Source of the DNA: Zeimonas sp032027205 | GTDB taxonomy: Bacteria; Pseudomonadota; Gammaproteobacteria; Burkholderiales; Burkholderiaceae_E | NCBI GenBank assembly: GCA_032027205.1 | Contig: JAVSMN010000001.1 | Span: 2,046,219 to 2,110,218 of the forward strand | Direction: 5' to 3' | DNA length: 64,000 bases | Part shown: piece after piece, positions 7,801 through 15,648 of the stretch | Layout: every line of letters starts with the position of its first letter | Position numbering within the stretch: position 1 is the stretch's first letter | Made by a program: the position numbers and the translations under genes | Notes under the pieces: model-generated | What the model was told of the DNA's origin: nothing | The model's input: the letters and a program-made list of their open reading frames with translations, nothing else | Databases searched by the model: none

Positions 7801-9012
7801 CTTGCCGACGAGCATGTCGAGCTGCTCGGGAATCGGCACGAGTTCGCCGCCCTCGTTCGCCGCGAGCACGACCGGGTCCTGCAACCCTGCGTATTCGGCG
7901 TTCGTCAACGTGAACGGCAGCTCGAAGCGGCTCACGCCGACCGGGTCGGCGAGGTAGTCGTCGCGGCCGCCGCTGCGGTACGTGAGCACCGGAATCGCCG
8001 GAACGTCGAGCGAGCGGTGCCAGGCCTTGCGCGCGTCGGGATCGATGCCGAGAAAGGTGTGCACGAGCATCACGTGCACGATCGGCCGACCGTCGAGCAG
8101 GACGAGAGGTTCTTGCTGTGCCGGGCGCTCGTCGCGCCTGGGGTTTGGAAACCCTTCGTCGGCGGCGGTCCGCGAAGGCGCTGCGGCGGGCCGTGCGGCA
8201 TCGGAACGCGAGCGCGCAATGCGCGACGCGCGATAGAACGCGATCGGCAGTGCGCCCGCCGACTCTATCGCGCGCATCGTTTCGTCGACGGTGCGCGTCT
8301 GTCCGTCGGACAGGTAGCTCGACGAGATCTCGATGCCGATCACCGGACGACCCTGCCACGCGCGCTGGAAACGGCGCTGCCACCAGTCGAGGTATTCGGG
8401 CAGCGTCTCGATCACGCCTGCGTCGTGCTCCGGGTGGTAGATGCCGGCCGCCGGCAGTGCGATGGGCGGCTCGACCCGTGCAGCGCTTGCGGCGTCGGCG
8501 ACTAGCGCGCGCAGGTAGCGGAAGAGCCGCTCGTGGTTCTCGCGCATGCCGCCGACGTAGTAGTCGAAGACGCGTTGTGCGACGCCCGGGTCCACCTGCA
8601 GGGCGCGCAGTCGCGTGGGCGGGCTCATCACGTGGATGCCGACGCCGGGCAGCGCCGCGTCGCGCAGGCGCGCTCCGGCCACGCGCTCGACGAGCGCCTG
8701 GTCGTCGGCGCGCGGTGCGTCGATCAGCACGAAGGCCGCGCCGTCGAGCGCGCGCGCCACGCCCATCTCGCCTTCGACGTCGACGCGCGTCCAGGCGAGC
8801 GTGACGCCCTGCGCGCGCGCCGCATCCTCGAGCAGCCGGAACTTGCGCTCGAGGACCATCTTCGTCGACAGCAGCGCAATGCGTGTCGGCGATGCTGCCG
8901 GAGGCGGCGGCGCTACTGCCTTCGATGCCGCCGGGTCGACCGCGGCCGCATTCGACGAAGCAAAGAGCGCGAGCGCTGCGGCGCTCGCCGCGAGGATTCG
9001 GAGAAGCTTCAT
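4834..9012 (-). CDS. Exported, membrane-anchored CobN-like chelatase (HmuS-type)
   Basis: A 1392-residue CobN/Mg-chelatase H family protein. Signature segments are HFGTHGTQEWLPGKERGLW, VYPYIVDNIAEAIHVKRRGR and IVSHQTPPF. Unlike cytosolic CobN of cobalamin synthesis it starts with a signal peptide (residues 1-24, ending SSNAAA) and ends with a Pro/Glu-rich stretch and one membrane helix (about 1357-1380), so the body should be periplasmic. No cobS/cobT or chlI/chlD partner is present. ATGA overlap with tonB upstream. With a TonB receptor and MotA/DUF2149 partners this matches the HmuS type, CobN homologues linked to heme handling, so metal removal from a tetrapyrrole is plausible; cobalt insertion is less likely. 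Substrate is inferred. Confidence 0.8.
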   Translation of the reverse strand: MKLLRILAASAAALALFASSNAAAVDPAASKAVAPPPPAASPTRIALLSTKMVLERKFRLLEDAARAQGVTLAWTRVDVEGEMGVARALDGAAFVLIDAPRADDQALVERVAGARLRDAALPGVGIHVMSPPTRLRALQVDPGVAQRVFDYYVGGMRENHERLFRYLRALVADAASAARVEPPIALPAAGIYHPEHDAGVIETLPEYLDWWQRRFQRAWQGRPVIGIEISSSYLSDGQTRTVDETMRAIESAGALPIAFYRASRIARSRSDAARPAAAPSRTAADEGFPNPRRDERPAQQEPLVLLDGRPIVHVMLVHTFLGIDPDARKAWHRSLDVPAIPVLTYRSGGRDDYLADPVGVSRFELPFTLTNAEYAGLQDPVVLAANEGGELVPIPEQLDMLVGKALRLAKLRTMRNADKRLALFYWNHPPGETNQGASNLNVPRSIEHLVERLRALGYAIDAASEQALIDANAAMLQPAYRPGTLDSLTKTKHWAFLPLADYERWYATLPPSVRARIDEAWGSPERSAWVAEQNGVRGFVIPRLDLGALVVLPQPMRAETASGGDEKKLFHDTKMPPNHFYLAAYLWVRARHAADAIVHFGTHGTQEWLPGKERGLWAWDDPNLLVGDVPVVYPYIVDNIAEAIHVKRRGRGVIVSHQTPPFSPAGLADENAALDALLREHDAVDDGPVREGLRERIVEAARQAGLLADLGMTDEASVADFGRVARALRDHLEELGSAMQPLGLHTLGRDAPREHLVSNVMQMLGEPLYARTAPAGAADAFRGDWRKLAESAPYRFVDESVFDEARALETIAEPELRELARRGREYRVTLRADGEVDAVVRALSGRWVDPSYGGDPIRNPDALPTGRNLYGFDPSRIPTRAAWEAGRRAVDELIEAHRANHGNAPRKLAFTLWSTETMRHLGMLEAQVLYALGMRPQWDAGGRVIGVEPIAIDELGRPRIDTVISITGLYRDQFPNVMELMSRAVVLAASLDERPYDNPVRANVERISASLLARGVDPTTARDSALTRIFGNESGDYGTRVPEATLASNHWEEGDGKLERLYLSRMSWGYGPDPARWSTKPSDGAGKTVDAYAEHLRGTDAAVFSRSSNLRGLLDTDHPFEYLGGISSAVRFLDGHSPQLYISNLRDAKRARLQNASTFLATELRSVYQHPNWIGQMREEGYAGTLQLLNAVNNFWGWQAMDRNVVRDDQWQAFHEIYVKDRYRLGIREWFEAANPAALAQITERMLEAIRKGYWRADEATERELVQAWQEIAQRHDVHTANETFVAHVQALAQGYGLDGAQAPQSAPELAQASPPPAAIAPPTPTQPTESAPETPLERVRGQELREVPREEPTETPVAWTYAAWIALIVAAGAFAQTLGAWRDRRLPMPAG

Positions 9013-10025
9013 GTACCGCGTCCGTTCAGTTCGTAGGCGATCGGGATGCGCAGCTCCGCCCGGCTGCCCGGCGCGCTGCTCGCGCGCAGTTGTCCGGCGG
9101 CGATGCGAACGAGTTCGACAGCGGCTTCGTCGAGCGCGCGGAAGCCCGAGCTGCCGGCGACTTCGCAGCCGAGCAGTTCGCCGTCGGCGGCGAACTGTGC
9201 GTGGATGGTGACGACGCCCTGTTGGCCCATTCGCCGCGCCTGGCGTGGATAGCGCTTCTGCGCGAGAAGCAGGGCCTCGAAGTCGCTGCGCCAGCGCGAA
9301 GGCCGTGCCGCGGAGAAAGGCGCCGGCGGAGTCGGGTCGGCGGCAGCGGTGACGGCAGGCGCCGAGTTCGAGGCGGGCGCATGGTCGGGGGGCGCAGAGG
9401 CGGCGACCGGGGCAGCGGCGGGCGCAGGAGCGGCGACCGGGGCAGAGGCAGCGGCGGGTGTGGGGGCAGCGGCGGGTGCGGGGGCAGCGGAAGCGGCAGG
9501 CGCAAGGGCAGCGGTAGCGACTGGTGCAGGCTCGGCAGCGAGTGCGGGCGCAGCGACGGGTAGCGGCGAGTCTGCCGATCTCTTTGCGCGCGCCGGTACG
9601 TCGACTGCGCGGCGCTCGCTCGTCGCGCGTCGAGGAGTCGCGTGCCGTAGCGGCCGAGCAGGCAACGGGTCCACCGTTGCGGTCGGCGCAGCGCTGGGCG
9701 AAACCGCTCGCGCGGCGACAGGAGCGGGAACCGCTGCTGCGACGGGTGCGGCCGGCGCGGACGCTGGCGCCACGGCAGCCGGCGCCGCGGCCGCCGGTTG
9801 CATCGGCAGGCCAGCGGCTTCTTCGACCGAGTCGGCCGTCGTGCGCTCCGGCGCAGCCTCGACCCACCGGATCGGCACCGGTGCCGGTGGCGCGCGCGGG
9901 TCGTCGATCCAGGCTGCCCACCCCGCGAGGGCGGCGATCAGCGCGGTGTGCGCCGCGAGCGAGGCCAGCCAGTCGCGTGCGGCGACCGGCGCCGACGCGA
10001 CACGGCCAAGCGCAACTGCGCTCAC
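9009..10025 (-). CDS. tonB: TonB family energy transducer
   Basis: The 338-residue protein has one N-terminal membrane helix (about 18-38), a very long Pro/Ala-rich spacer (about 60-245) coded by near-repeats of GCGGCGACCGGGGCAG type, and a C-terminal TonB domain with the YPRQARRMGQQG motif and a central FRALDEAAVELVR helix. It couples the proton motive force gathered by ExbB/ExbD to the outer-membrane receptor. The likely start is GTG at 10025, overlapping the exbD stop as GTGA; its own stop overlaps the ATG of the CobN-like gene. It is therefore a dedicated TonB for this cluster. The low-complexity spacer may vary in length between strains. Confidence 0.85.
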   Translation of the reverse strand: MSAVALGRVASAPVAARDWLASLAAHTALIAALAGWAAWIDDPRAPPAPVPIRWVEAAPERTTADSVEEAAGLPMQPAAAAPAAVAPASAPAAPVAAAVPAPVAARAVSPSAAPTATVDPLPARPLRHATPRRATSERRAVDVPARAKRSADSPLPVAAPALAAEPAPVATAALAPAASAAPAPAAAPTPAAASAPVAAPAPAAAPVAASAPPDHAPASNSAPAVTAAADPTPPAPFSAARPSRWRSDFEALLLAQKRYPRQARRMGQQGVVTIHAQFAADGELLGCEVAGSSGFRALDEAAVELVRIAAGQLRASSAPGSRAELRIPIAYELNGRGT

Positions 10026-10393
10026 GGCCGTCGCACCTCGACGCTCACCCGCTCGAAGCCGAGCGAGCGGACCCGGTCGGCGAGTTCGACGAAGGCCGAC
10101 AGCGCGAGTCGCCCGTCGGCCCGTACGACGACGTTCTCGTCGCGTGCGTGTGTGGCGAGCGCCGCCGCGAGGTCGTCCACCGGCGCATCGCCCAGGTACA
10201 CGCGCCGCTCGTGCGTGAAGGTGAGCACGATCGGGGACTGCTGCGCGGGCTGGGCACTGCGCGCCTCGGCAAGCTCGACCGGAATGCGCCCGCTGGCCAC
10301 GAAGCTCGCCGTCGTCAGCACGATCGCCAGCAGCACGAGCATCACGTCGACGAGCGGGACGACGTTGATCTCGTCGAACTCGCGTTCGTCCAC
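10022..10393 (-). CDS. exbD: ExbD/TolR biopolymer transport protein
   Basis: A 123-residue protein with a cytoplasmic start (DEREFDEINVVPLVDVMLVL) typical of ExbD, where the Asp in PLVDVMLVLL is the proton-carrying residue, one membrane helix (about 14-34) and a periplasmic domain ending FERVSVEVRRP. Start codon is GTG at 10393, 3 nt after the exbB stop; the stop overlaps tonB. It forms the ExbB-ExbD motor for the TonB at 9009-10025. Confidence 0.85.
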   Translation of the reverse strand: MDEREFDEINVVPLVDVMLVLLAIVLTTASFVASGRIPVELAEARSAQPAQQSPIVLTFTHERRVYLGDAPVDDLAAALATHARDENVVVRADGRLALSAFVELADRVRSLGFERVSVEVRRP

Positions 10394-10396
10394 TGG

Positions 10397-10822
10397 TCAG
10401 CCTCCGCGCGCTTCGTCGAAATCGACCAGGCGCTCGCGAACGCGACGGCGCAGCACGTTGTTGGCGACGACGCAGGGGATGGCGACGGCGATGCCCGCCG
10501 CGGTGGCCTTCAGCGCCAGCGCGAGCCCGCCCATGATCGTTCGCGCATCGAGCGCGTCGCCGGCGCCCAGCCCCTGGAAGGTCAGCATGATGCCGAGCAC
10601 CGTGCCGAGCAGCCCGAGGTACGGCGCGTTCGAGGCGATCGTCGCGATCCAGTTCAGGCGCGAGGTGAGATCGGCTTCCAGGCGCACCCGGCTGTCGTAG
10701 GAAGCGGTGTCGACCTGTCGGATGTAGCGCCAGCGTTCGGCCGCCACCGCCAGCGCGACGACGCTCGCTGCGACGAGCGTGCCGATCACGCCCCAATCGA
10801 CCAGCGCACGAATCGAATCCAT
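10397..10822 (-). CDS. exbB: Short ExbB/TolQ-type proton channel protein
   Basis: A 141-residue protein with three membrane segments (about 7-25, 58-80, 100-122). The motif NAPYLGLLGTVLGIMLTFQG and then GGLALALKATAAGIAVAIPC are the conserved ExbB/TolQ pore helices. ExbB is usually 220-250 residues; this compact form lacks most of the cytoplasmic loop, as in other small ExbB proteins next to TonB receptors. It starts 11 nt after the receptor stop and is followed by exbD. Confidence 0.85.
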   Translation of the reverse strand: MDSIRALVDWGVIGTLVAASVVALAVAAERWRYIRQVDTASYDSRVRLEADLTSRLNWIATIASNAPYLGLLGTVLGIMLTFQGLGAGDALDARTIMGGLALALKATAAGIAVAIPCVVANNVLRRRVRERLVDFDEARGG

Positions 10823-10833
10823 CGAGAGCTCCT

Positions 10834-13125
10834 TCAATACCGAAGCGACAGGCCGACGCGCCAGACGCGTCCCGGGTCGGGGACGATCGACAGGTCTTCG
10901 CGGTTGTAGCGGCCGTCGTAGTTCGCATCGCCCGTGCCGCGCGCGATCAGCCAGTGGCGCTTGTCGAAGACGTTCTCCACGCGCGCGAACAGCGTCAGGC
11001 GCGTTCCGCTCGGGCCGGGCAGCTTCGTGTCGTAGCGCGCGCCCGCGTGAAACAGCGTGAAGCCGGGCCAGCGTTCCTGGTTGATCTCGTCGGCCCAGGA
11101 GCGCGCGCGCGCGTCGAGTTCGCCGGTGAGCGCCCAGCCGGGTGCGGGAAACCAGTGCGCGCGCAGGTCCAGCCGACGCGGCGCTGTGCGCGGGATGCGG
11201 TTTCCGGTGTTGTCGTGGGCTACGACGGTGTAGTTGCTGCGCCAGAACGCCGGGTTGGCGCGCTGAGCGGCGGTCGGATCGGCGACGAAGGCACCGTTCG
11301 CGTTGCCGAGCGACAGGAAGAAGTTGTCGTAGCGGGTGAAGTGCGCGTCGAGGAAGGTCAGCGCTGCCTCGAGGGCCCATCCGGCGTGCGGCGAGGTCCG
11401 CGCTTCCAACTCGAGCCCCCGGCTGCGAGCGCCGCCGATGTTGCGGAACTGCGAGCCGCCGTCGATCGTCGTGTTGGTTGCGGCGTACTGGCCGTTCGAA
11501 TCGAGGATGAAGTCGTCGCGGTCGATCTGGAACACCGAGGCGCCCAGGGTCGTGTCCCAACCGCCGACCGACGTGCGATGTCGCGCGCCGAGCTCGAGGC
11601 TGAGCGCCTTTTCCGGCCGCAGGTCGGGATTGCTCTGCACCCACGCATTGGTCGTCGTCTCGCCGCGATACAACTGCTCGGCGGTCGGCAGGCGGAACCC
11701 GGTCGAGGCGGCGACGAACAGCGAGCTCGATGCGCCCACCGCCTGCGTGACGCCGAGGCGGTAGCTGTCGACTTCGAACGCGCGACTGGCCGACGTCGCT
11801 CGATTGCCGTTGCCGACGACCGGGGCCGCGTCGAAATCGACGTCGACGCGGTCCCGGCGCACGTTCATCGTCGCCACGGTCGCTTCGCCGAGCGCGAACT
11901 TCGCTTCACCGTACAGCGCGCGCATCCGTTCCTGCGTCTCGTCGTCGGCCAACTGCGTGTCGGCCGTCGTGACCGGGCCGCGCGGCGTCGTCCGAAAGTC
12001 GTTCAGCGCCCGGTTGTCGTTGTCGAACGCGTTGCGGCGCAGGTCGAGTCCGCCCATCAGCGCGAAGCGCTCGAGGCTCACGCGGTACTCGGCCTTGGCG
12101 CCGCGCTGCGTCTGCCGGTAGTCGTTGAAGGTGCTGTAGTCGTTCACGCCGGTGGTCGGTCGTCCGGCCGCGTCGAAGCGCATCGGCGCCGACCAGAACG
12201 TCGTGTCGTCGCGGTATTCGTAGACGACGGCCATCAGCTGGCTGCGCTCGTCGAGGTCGCGCGAGTAGCGCAGGTTCCAGCGCGACAGGTCGACGTCGAA
12301 GTTGCGCGTGTATCCGCGGCCTTCGCCGCGTCCGGTCGGGTCCAGCGAGGCCGCGGTCGCACCGGTGACGCTGCCTTCGCGGTCGCGGAAGCGCTCCGAC
12401 TTCTCGAAGCCCAGCGACAGTTCGCTGGCGGCGTCGAGCGCGTACTGCAGGTGTCCCGACCAGGTGCGCGCGTGCGTCGACGACAGGTGGTAGTAGCCGT
12501 CCTGCTCGCGCTCGCTGTACTGCAGGTGGCCGGATAGCGCGTCGCCGGCGAAGCCCGCGTGCAGCAGATGGCGGCGGTAGCCGAAGGCGCCGCGGTCGGC
12601 ATCCAGCCGAAGCCCGCGCTGGCCGGCGCCGCGCTTGGTCGTGATCATTACCGCGCCGGCGAGCGCATCGTCGCCGTACAGGTAGGAGGCGGCGCCCTTG
12701 ACCACCTCGATGCGTTCGATGTTGTCGAGGTCGACGTTGACCTTGCCGGTGCGCTCGAACACCGGCACCCCGTCGACTACGATCGCCACGCCCGGCTTCT
12801 CGCCCATGAAGCGCTGGTTCTCGATGCCGCGCAGCTTGATCTTGATCGTCTCGCCGTCGCTCTGCAGGTCGGCGGTGACGCCGCTGACCGAGCGCAGGAT
12901 CTCGATCAGGTTCTTCGCGTGCTGGCGCTCCACCTGCGCTTCGTCGAAGCGCGCGCGCGACGTCGGGTCGGTCGCCCCGGGATCGAAACGGTCCTCGATC
13001 GCCGAGTCGGTGACGGTGATGCGGTTCAGCGTGGCCGGTTCTTCGCTCGCCCCGGCCGGGGTGATGGCCCACGCGAGCGCGCACAGCGCGACGCAGGACG
13101 TCGATTTTCGTGATTCGGACAGCAC
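10834..13125 (-). CDS. TonB-dependent outer-membrane receptor, probably heme-type
   Basis: The start is GTG at 13125 with CAGGAG 8 nt upstream, giving 763 residues with a signal peptide (residues 1-26, ending PAGAS). A TonB box-like LNRITVT follows, then the plug domain with LRGIENQRFMGEKPGVAIVV and IERIEVVKGAASYLYGDDAL, and a 22-strand-type barrel ending in the aromatic RVGLSLRY. FRLPTAEQLY and SNPDLRPEKALSLELG match the FRAP and NPDL boxes seen in heme and many other receptors. It heads the exbB-exbD-tonB-chelatase cluster. The family is certain; heme rather than cobalamin or siderophore as ligand is inferred from the HmuS-type neighbour. I saw no cobalamin riboswitch upstream. Confidence 0.85.
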   Translation of the reverse strand: MLSESRKSTSCVALCALAWAITPAGASEEPATLNRITVTDSAIEDRFDPGATDPTSRARFDEAQVERQHAKNLIEILRSVSGVTADLQSDGETIKIKLRGIENQRFMGEKPGVAIVVDGVPVFERTGKVNVDLDNIERIEVVKGAASYLYGDDALAGAVMITTKRGAGQRGLRLDADRGAFGYRRHLLHAGFAGDALSGHLQYSEREQDGYYHLSSTHARTWSGHLQYALDAASELSLGFEKSERFRDREGSVTGATAASLDPTGRGEGRGYTRNFDVDLSRWNLRYSRDLDERSQLMAVVYEYRDDTTFWSAPMRFDAAGRPTTGVNDYSTFNDYRQTQRGAKAEYRVSLERFALMGGLDLRRNAFDNDNRALNDFRTTPRGPVTTADTQLADDETQERMRALYGEAKFALGEATVATMNVRRDRVDVDFDAAPVVGNGNRATSASRAFEVDSYRLGVTQAVGASSSLFVAASTGFRLPTAEQLYRGETTTNAWVQSNPDLRPEKALSLELGARHRTSVGGWDTTLGASVFQIDRDDFILDSNGQYAATNTTIDGGSQFRNIGGARSRGLELEARTSPHAGWALEAALTFLDAHFTRYDNFFLSLGNANGAFVADPTAAQRANPAFWRSNYTVVAHDNTGNRIPRTAPRRLDLRAHWFPAPGWALTGELDARARSWADEINQERWPGFTLFHAGARYDTKLPGPSGTRLTLFARVENVFDKRHWLIARGTGDANYDGRYNREDLSIVPDPGRVWRVGLSLRY

Positions 13126-13300
13126 CCGCAGTGCTCCTGGAGGAAAACGTGCGCGAAGGTTTCGGCCTTCGCAGAGAGGGACGGCGCGCGGCTCCGGATG
13201 CGCGGGACGTGCCGCCCGGATCAGGCGTCGCGTTCGCGTTTCGAGGGAGCGCGCAGGCGCGCGCCGGAGGGTTCGGCCTTCTTCGAGGCCGCAGGCGGGA

Positions 13301-13684
13301 TCAGCCGAGTGCCGGAGGGGCTCGGGGCTGTGCGGGAGTGCGCGGAGGGGGAGAGGAAGAAACAGCGGCGGCGGACTGCGGCAACCGTGCCGCGGCCGGC
13401 GGACTGCCGAACGCGATGCGCGGCGTCGTCGGAACGACTGCCGCGTGCGACCCCGAAAGGCAGAACGGACACGCGTCGCGCGTGGCCCGCGCTTCGTCGT
13501 TGCCGGCCGGATCGCCGACGGCATCGGCGGCGACGAGTTTCGTGCCGCTCAGCGTGCAGATCTCGAGCCAGGCATCGGGCGACTGGCTGAAGGCGCGCGC
13601 GAGCCCGGGCACGAGGGTGCCGTAGAGCATCGTCACGAGGACGATCAGGCTCCACAGCCGCAGGTGACGCGTCGACAGGCGCAT
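13301..13684 (-). CDS. DUF2946 family protein with CPFC motif
   Basis: A 127-residue protein with an N-terminal signal-like helix (residues 11-29, LRLWSLIVLVTMLYGTLVPG), then WLEICTLSGTKLVAAD and the motif ACPFCLSG, followed by a Pro/Ala/Ser-rich tail. C-T and C-P-F-C with histidine nearby is the DUF2946 pattern; members are found beside TonB receptors and metal (often copper) genes, but no biochemical role is established to my knowledge. It lies 175 nt upstream of the receptor on the same strand, so it may be the first gene of the uptake cluster. Ribosome site is weak. Confidence 0.7.
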   Translation of the reverse strand: MRLSTRHLRLWSLIVLVTMLYGTLVPGLARAFSQSPDAWLEICTLSGTKLVAADAVGDPAGNDEARATRDACPFCLSGSHAAVVPTTPRIAFGSPPAAARLPQSAAAVSSSPPPRTPAQPRAPPALG

Positions 13685-13816
13685 GACGCGGATGCTAGGC
13701 GGCTCGGCGCGCCCGGCAATACGATCTGGATCAAGCGAATCGATCGATTCGCGGTTGACGTTGCGCGGATGCGCCGGCAATGATCGCGCGCGCGAAACCG
13801 GGGAGGGGGCACGGCG

Positions 13817-14902
13817 ATGGAGGAAGACGCGGGCGCGCAGCGCCCGTATCGAGTTGTGCTCGTGGCGCACAGTCACGTGGTGGGCGGCATCGAGCGGCAC
13901 GTCGTCGAGCTGGCGCGCGCGCTGCGGGAGCGCGGGCACTGGGTGGCGTTCGCCGGTCCGCTCGATGGCTGGCTCGGTGAAAGCATGCGCGCCGCGGGCC
14001 ATCGTTGCCTGCACCTGCCGATGCACGGAATGTACGACCCGTGGTCGGCATGGCGGCTCGCGCGGTTTTGCGCACGCGAGCGCGCCTCGATCGTGCACGG
14101 CCAGGCCCAGCGGGGGGCTCGTTATGCCGCCTGGGCGACCCGTCGCGCGGGGCTCGCCTGCGTTGCCACTGCGCATTCGACGAATGCGTGGAAGTGGTTC
14201 GACGCCTCCGCCCACATCATCGCGGTGTCCGACGCGGTGCGCGCGTCGCTGCTCGCGCGGGGTTTGCCGGCCGCGAGCGTGCACGTCGTGCGTTCGGGCG
14301 TGCGCGACCTCGGAGCCCGCCACGCGGCGCCTGCGCGATCGGACGGTGCGCTCTCGCTGGTGATGCTGTCGCGCCTCGAGCCGGTCAAGGGCCATGATGT
14401 TGCCTTGCAGGCGCTGCACGAGATCGGCGACCGGCTCGCGTGCCGGCTGCTGGTCTTTGGGCCCGACGATTCGCAGTGGGCGCGACGGGTTCGCGAACTG
14501 GCCGCTTCGCTGCGGGTGGCCGATCGCGTGGAGTTCCGCGGCGCCACCGACGATCCGGGTGCGGCGCTCGCGCTCGCCGACATCGTGCTCGCGCCGTCGC
14601 GCCGCGAGGCGCTGTCGCTCACGCTGGTCGAAGCGGCGGCCGTGGGGCGCGCGGCGATCGCCGCCGATGTCGGCGGGATTCCGGAAGTCGTCGACGACGG
14701 ACGCACCGGGCTGCTCTTTCCGGCGGGCGACGCGCATGCGCTCGCGCGGGCAATCCTGCGCCTGGGTGCCGACGCCGCACTGCGCGAGCGCCTGGCGCGC
14801 GCCGCGCGCGAGCGCTTCGAGCAGTCGTTCACGCTCGACGCGATGCTCGACGGTACCCTTCGCATCTATGCGATCGCCGAGCGGGCCGTGCTGAACCGAT
14901 GA
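13817..14902 (+). CDS. GT4-family glycosyltransferase
   Basis: A 361-residue cytoplasmic enzyme of two Rossmann-like halves. The N-terminal half has VLVAHSHVVGGIERHVVELA, the donor half SLVMLSRLEPVKGHDVALQA and RREALSLTLVEAAAVGRAAI, which carries the E-x7-E motif of GT4 enzymes, then GGIPEVVDDGRTGLLFPAGD for nucleotide-sugar binding. GGGGAGG lies before the ATG at 13817. Its stop overlaps the deacetylase start (ATGA), so the pair should act on the same glycan, probably a surface polysaccharide. Sugar and acceptor cannot be told. Confidence 0.85.
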   Translation: MEEDAGAQRPYRVVLVAHSHVVGGIERHVVELARALRERGHWVAFAGPLDGWLGESMRAAGHRCLHLPMHGMYDPWSAWRLARFCARERASIVHGQAQRGARYAAWATRRAGLACVATAHSTNAWKWFDASAHIIAVSDAVRASLLARGLPAASVHVVRSGVRDLGARHAAPARSDGALSLVMLSRLEPVKGHDVALQALHEIGDRLACRLLVFGPDDSQWARRVRELAASLRVADRVEFRGATDDPGAALALADIVLAPSRREALSLTLVEAAAVGRAAIAADVGGIPEVVDDGRTGLLFPAGDAHALARAILRLGADAALRERLARAARERFEQSFTLDAMLDGTLRIYAIAERAVLNR

Positions 14903-15648
14903 GCGGAATCTCGATCCTGATGTACCACCAGGTGGGACGCTTCGCGCCGATGCGGTCGCATCGCGCGGTCTACTGCGACGTCGGGCGCTTCCGGATGCAG
15001 ATGCGCGCGCTGCGCGCGCTGCGCGTGCCGGTGCTGTCGATGAGCGCCGCGCTGGCCTGCCTCGCCGGGCGCGCGCCGCTGCCGCAGCGTGCGGTCGTGC
15101 TCAGTTTCGATGACGGCTGCGAGAACTTCTACGAGAACGCGCTGCCCGTGCTCGAGTCCTTCGGCTATCCGGCGATCGTCTATGCGATTGCGGGGCTCGC
15201 CGGCGGCGTCGCCGAATGGATGGCCGCGGACGGCCACCCGACCCCGCCGCTGATGGGCTTTGCGCGCCTGCGCGAGATCGTCGGTCGAGGCATCGAGGTG
15301 GGCAGCCACGGCGACGGCCACGTCCGCCTCGGGGGGCTGCCGGCCGAGCGGCTGCGTGCCGAAGTCTGCGGCAGCCGCGATCGACTCCAGCAGGAACTGG
15401 GGCGAGCGGTGCCGCACTTCTGCTATCCGTACGGCTCGCACGACCTCGCCGCGATCGAGGCGGTGGCCGACGCCGGCTACGAGAGCGGCGTCACCTGCCA
15501 GCGCGGTGCGGCAACGCCGGCCTTCGACCCGCTTGCGCTGCCGCGCAAGGCGATCTCCTACGGCGACGACGTGGTGGGTTTTCTCTGGAAGCTGTACGCC
15601 AAGGACGCCCCGAAGGGTGTGGCATTGTCGAGGCCGCGCGCGGGATGA
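14899..15648 (+). CDS. Polysaccharide deacetylase (NodB/CE4 family)
   Basis: A 249-residue protein with the NodB motifs: LSFDDGCENFYENA (D71, D72), GSHGDGHVRL (H137 and H141 as metal ligands) and HFCYPYGSHD (174-182). CE4 enzymes remove N- or O-acetyl groups from glycans with a divalent metal. No signal peptide is obvious, so it may act in the cytoplasm or be exported in another way. ATGA overlaps with genes on both sides show translational coupling with the glycosyltransferase and the permease. Confidence 0.85.
   Translation: MSGISILMYHQVGRFAPMRSHRAVYCDVGRFRMQMRALRALRVPVLSMSAALACLAGRAPLPQRAVVLSFDDGCENFYENALPVLESFGYPAIVYAIAGLAGGVAEWMAADGHPTPPLMGFARLREIVGRGIEVGSHGDGHVRLGGLPAERLRAEVCGSRDRLQQELGRAVPHFCYPYGSHDLAAIEAVADAGYESGVTCQRGAATPAFDPLALPRKAISYGDDVVGFLWKLYAKDAPKGVALSRPRAG

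Noticed and set aside
5098..8505. A 1135-codon open frame on the plus strand across the CobN-like gene
   Set aside because: Antisense to a clearly recognised CobN-family protein, with shadow-type Arg/Val/Glu composition and no motifs.
9390..9560. Tandem DNA repeats in tonB as a mobile or regulatory element
   Set aside because: They encode the Pro/Ala-rich periplasmic spacer in frame, which is usual low-complexity coding sequence of TonB.
13126..13300. Cobalamin riboswitch upstream of the TonB receptor
   Set aside because: No B12 box or conserved riboswitch core could be found on the minus strand, only small GC-rich hairpins.
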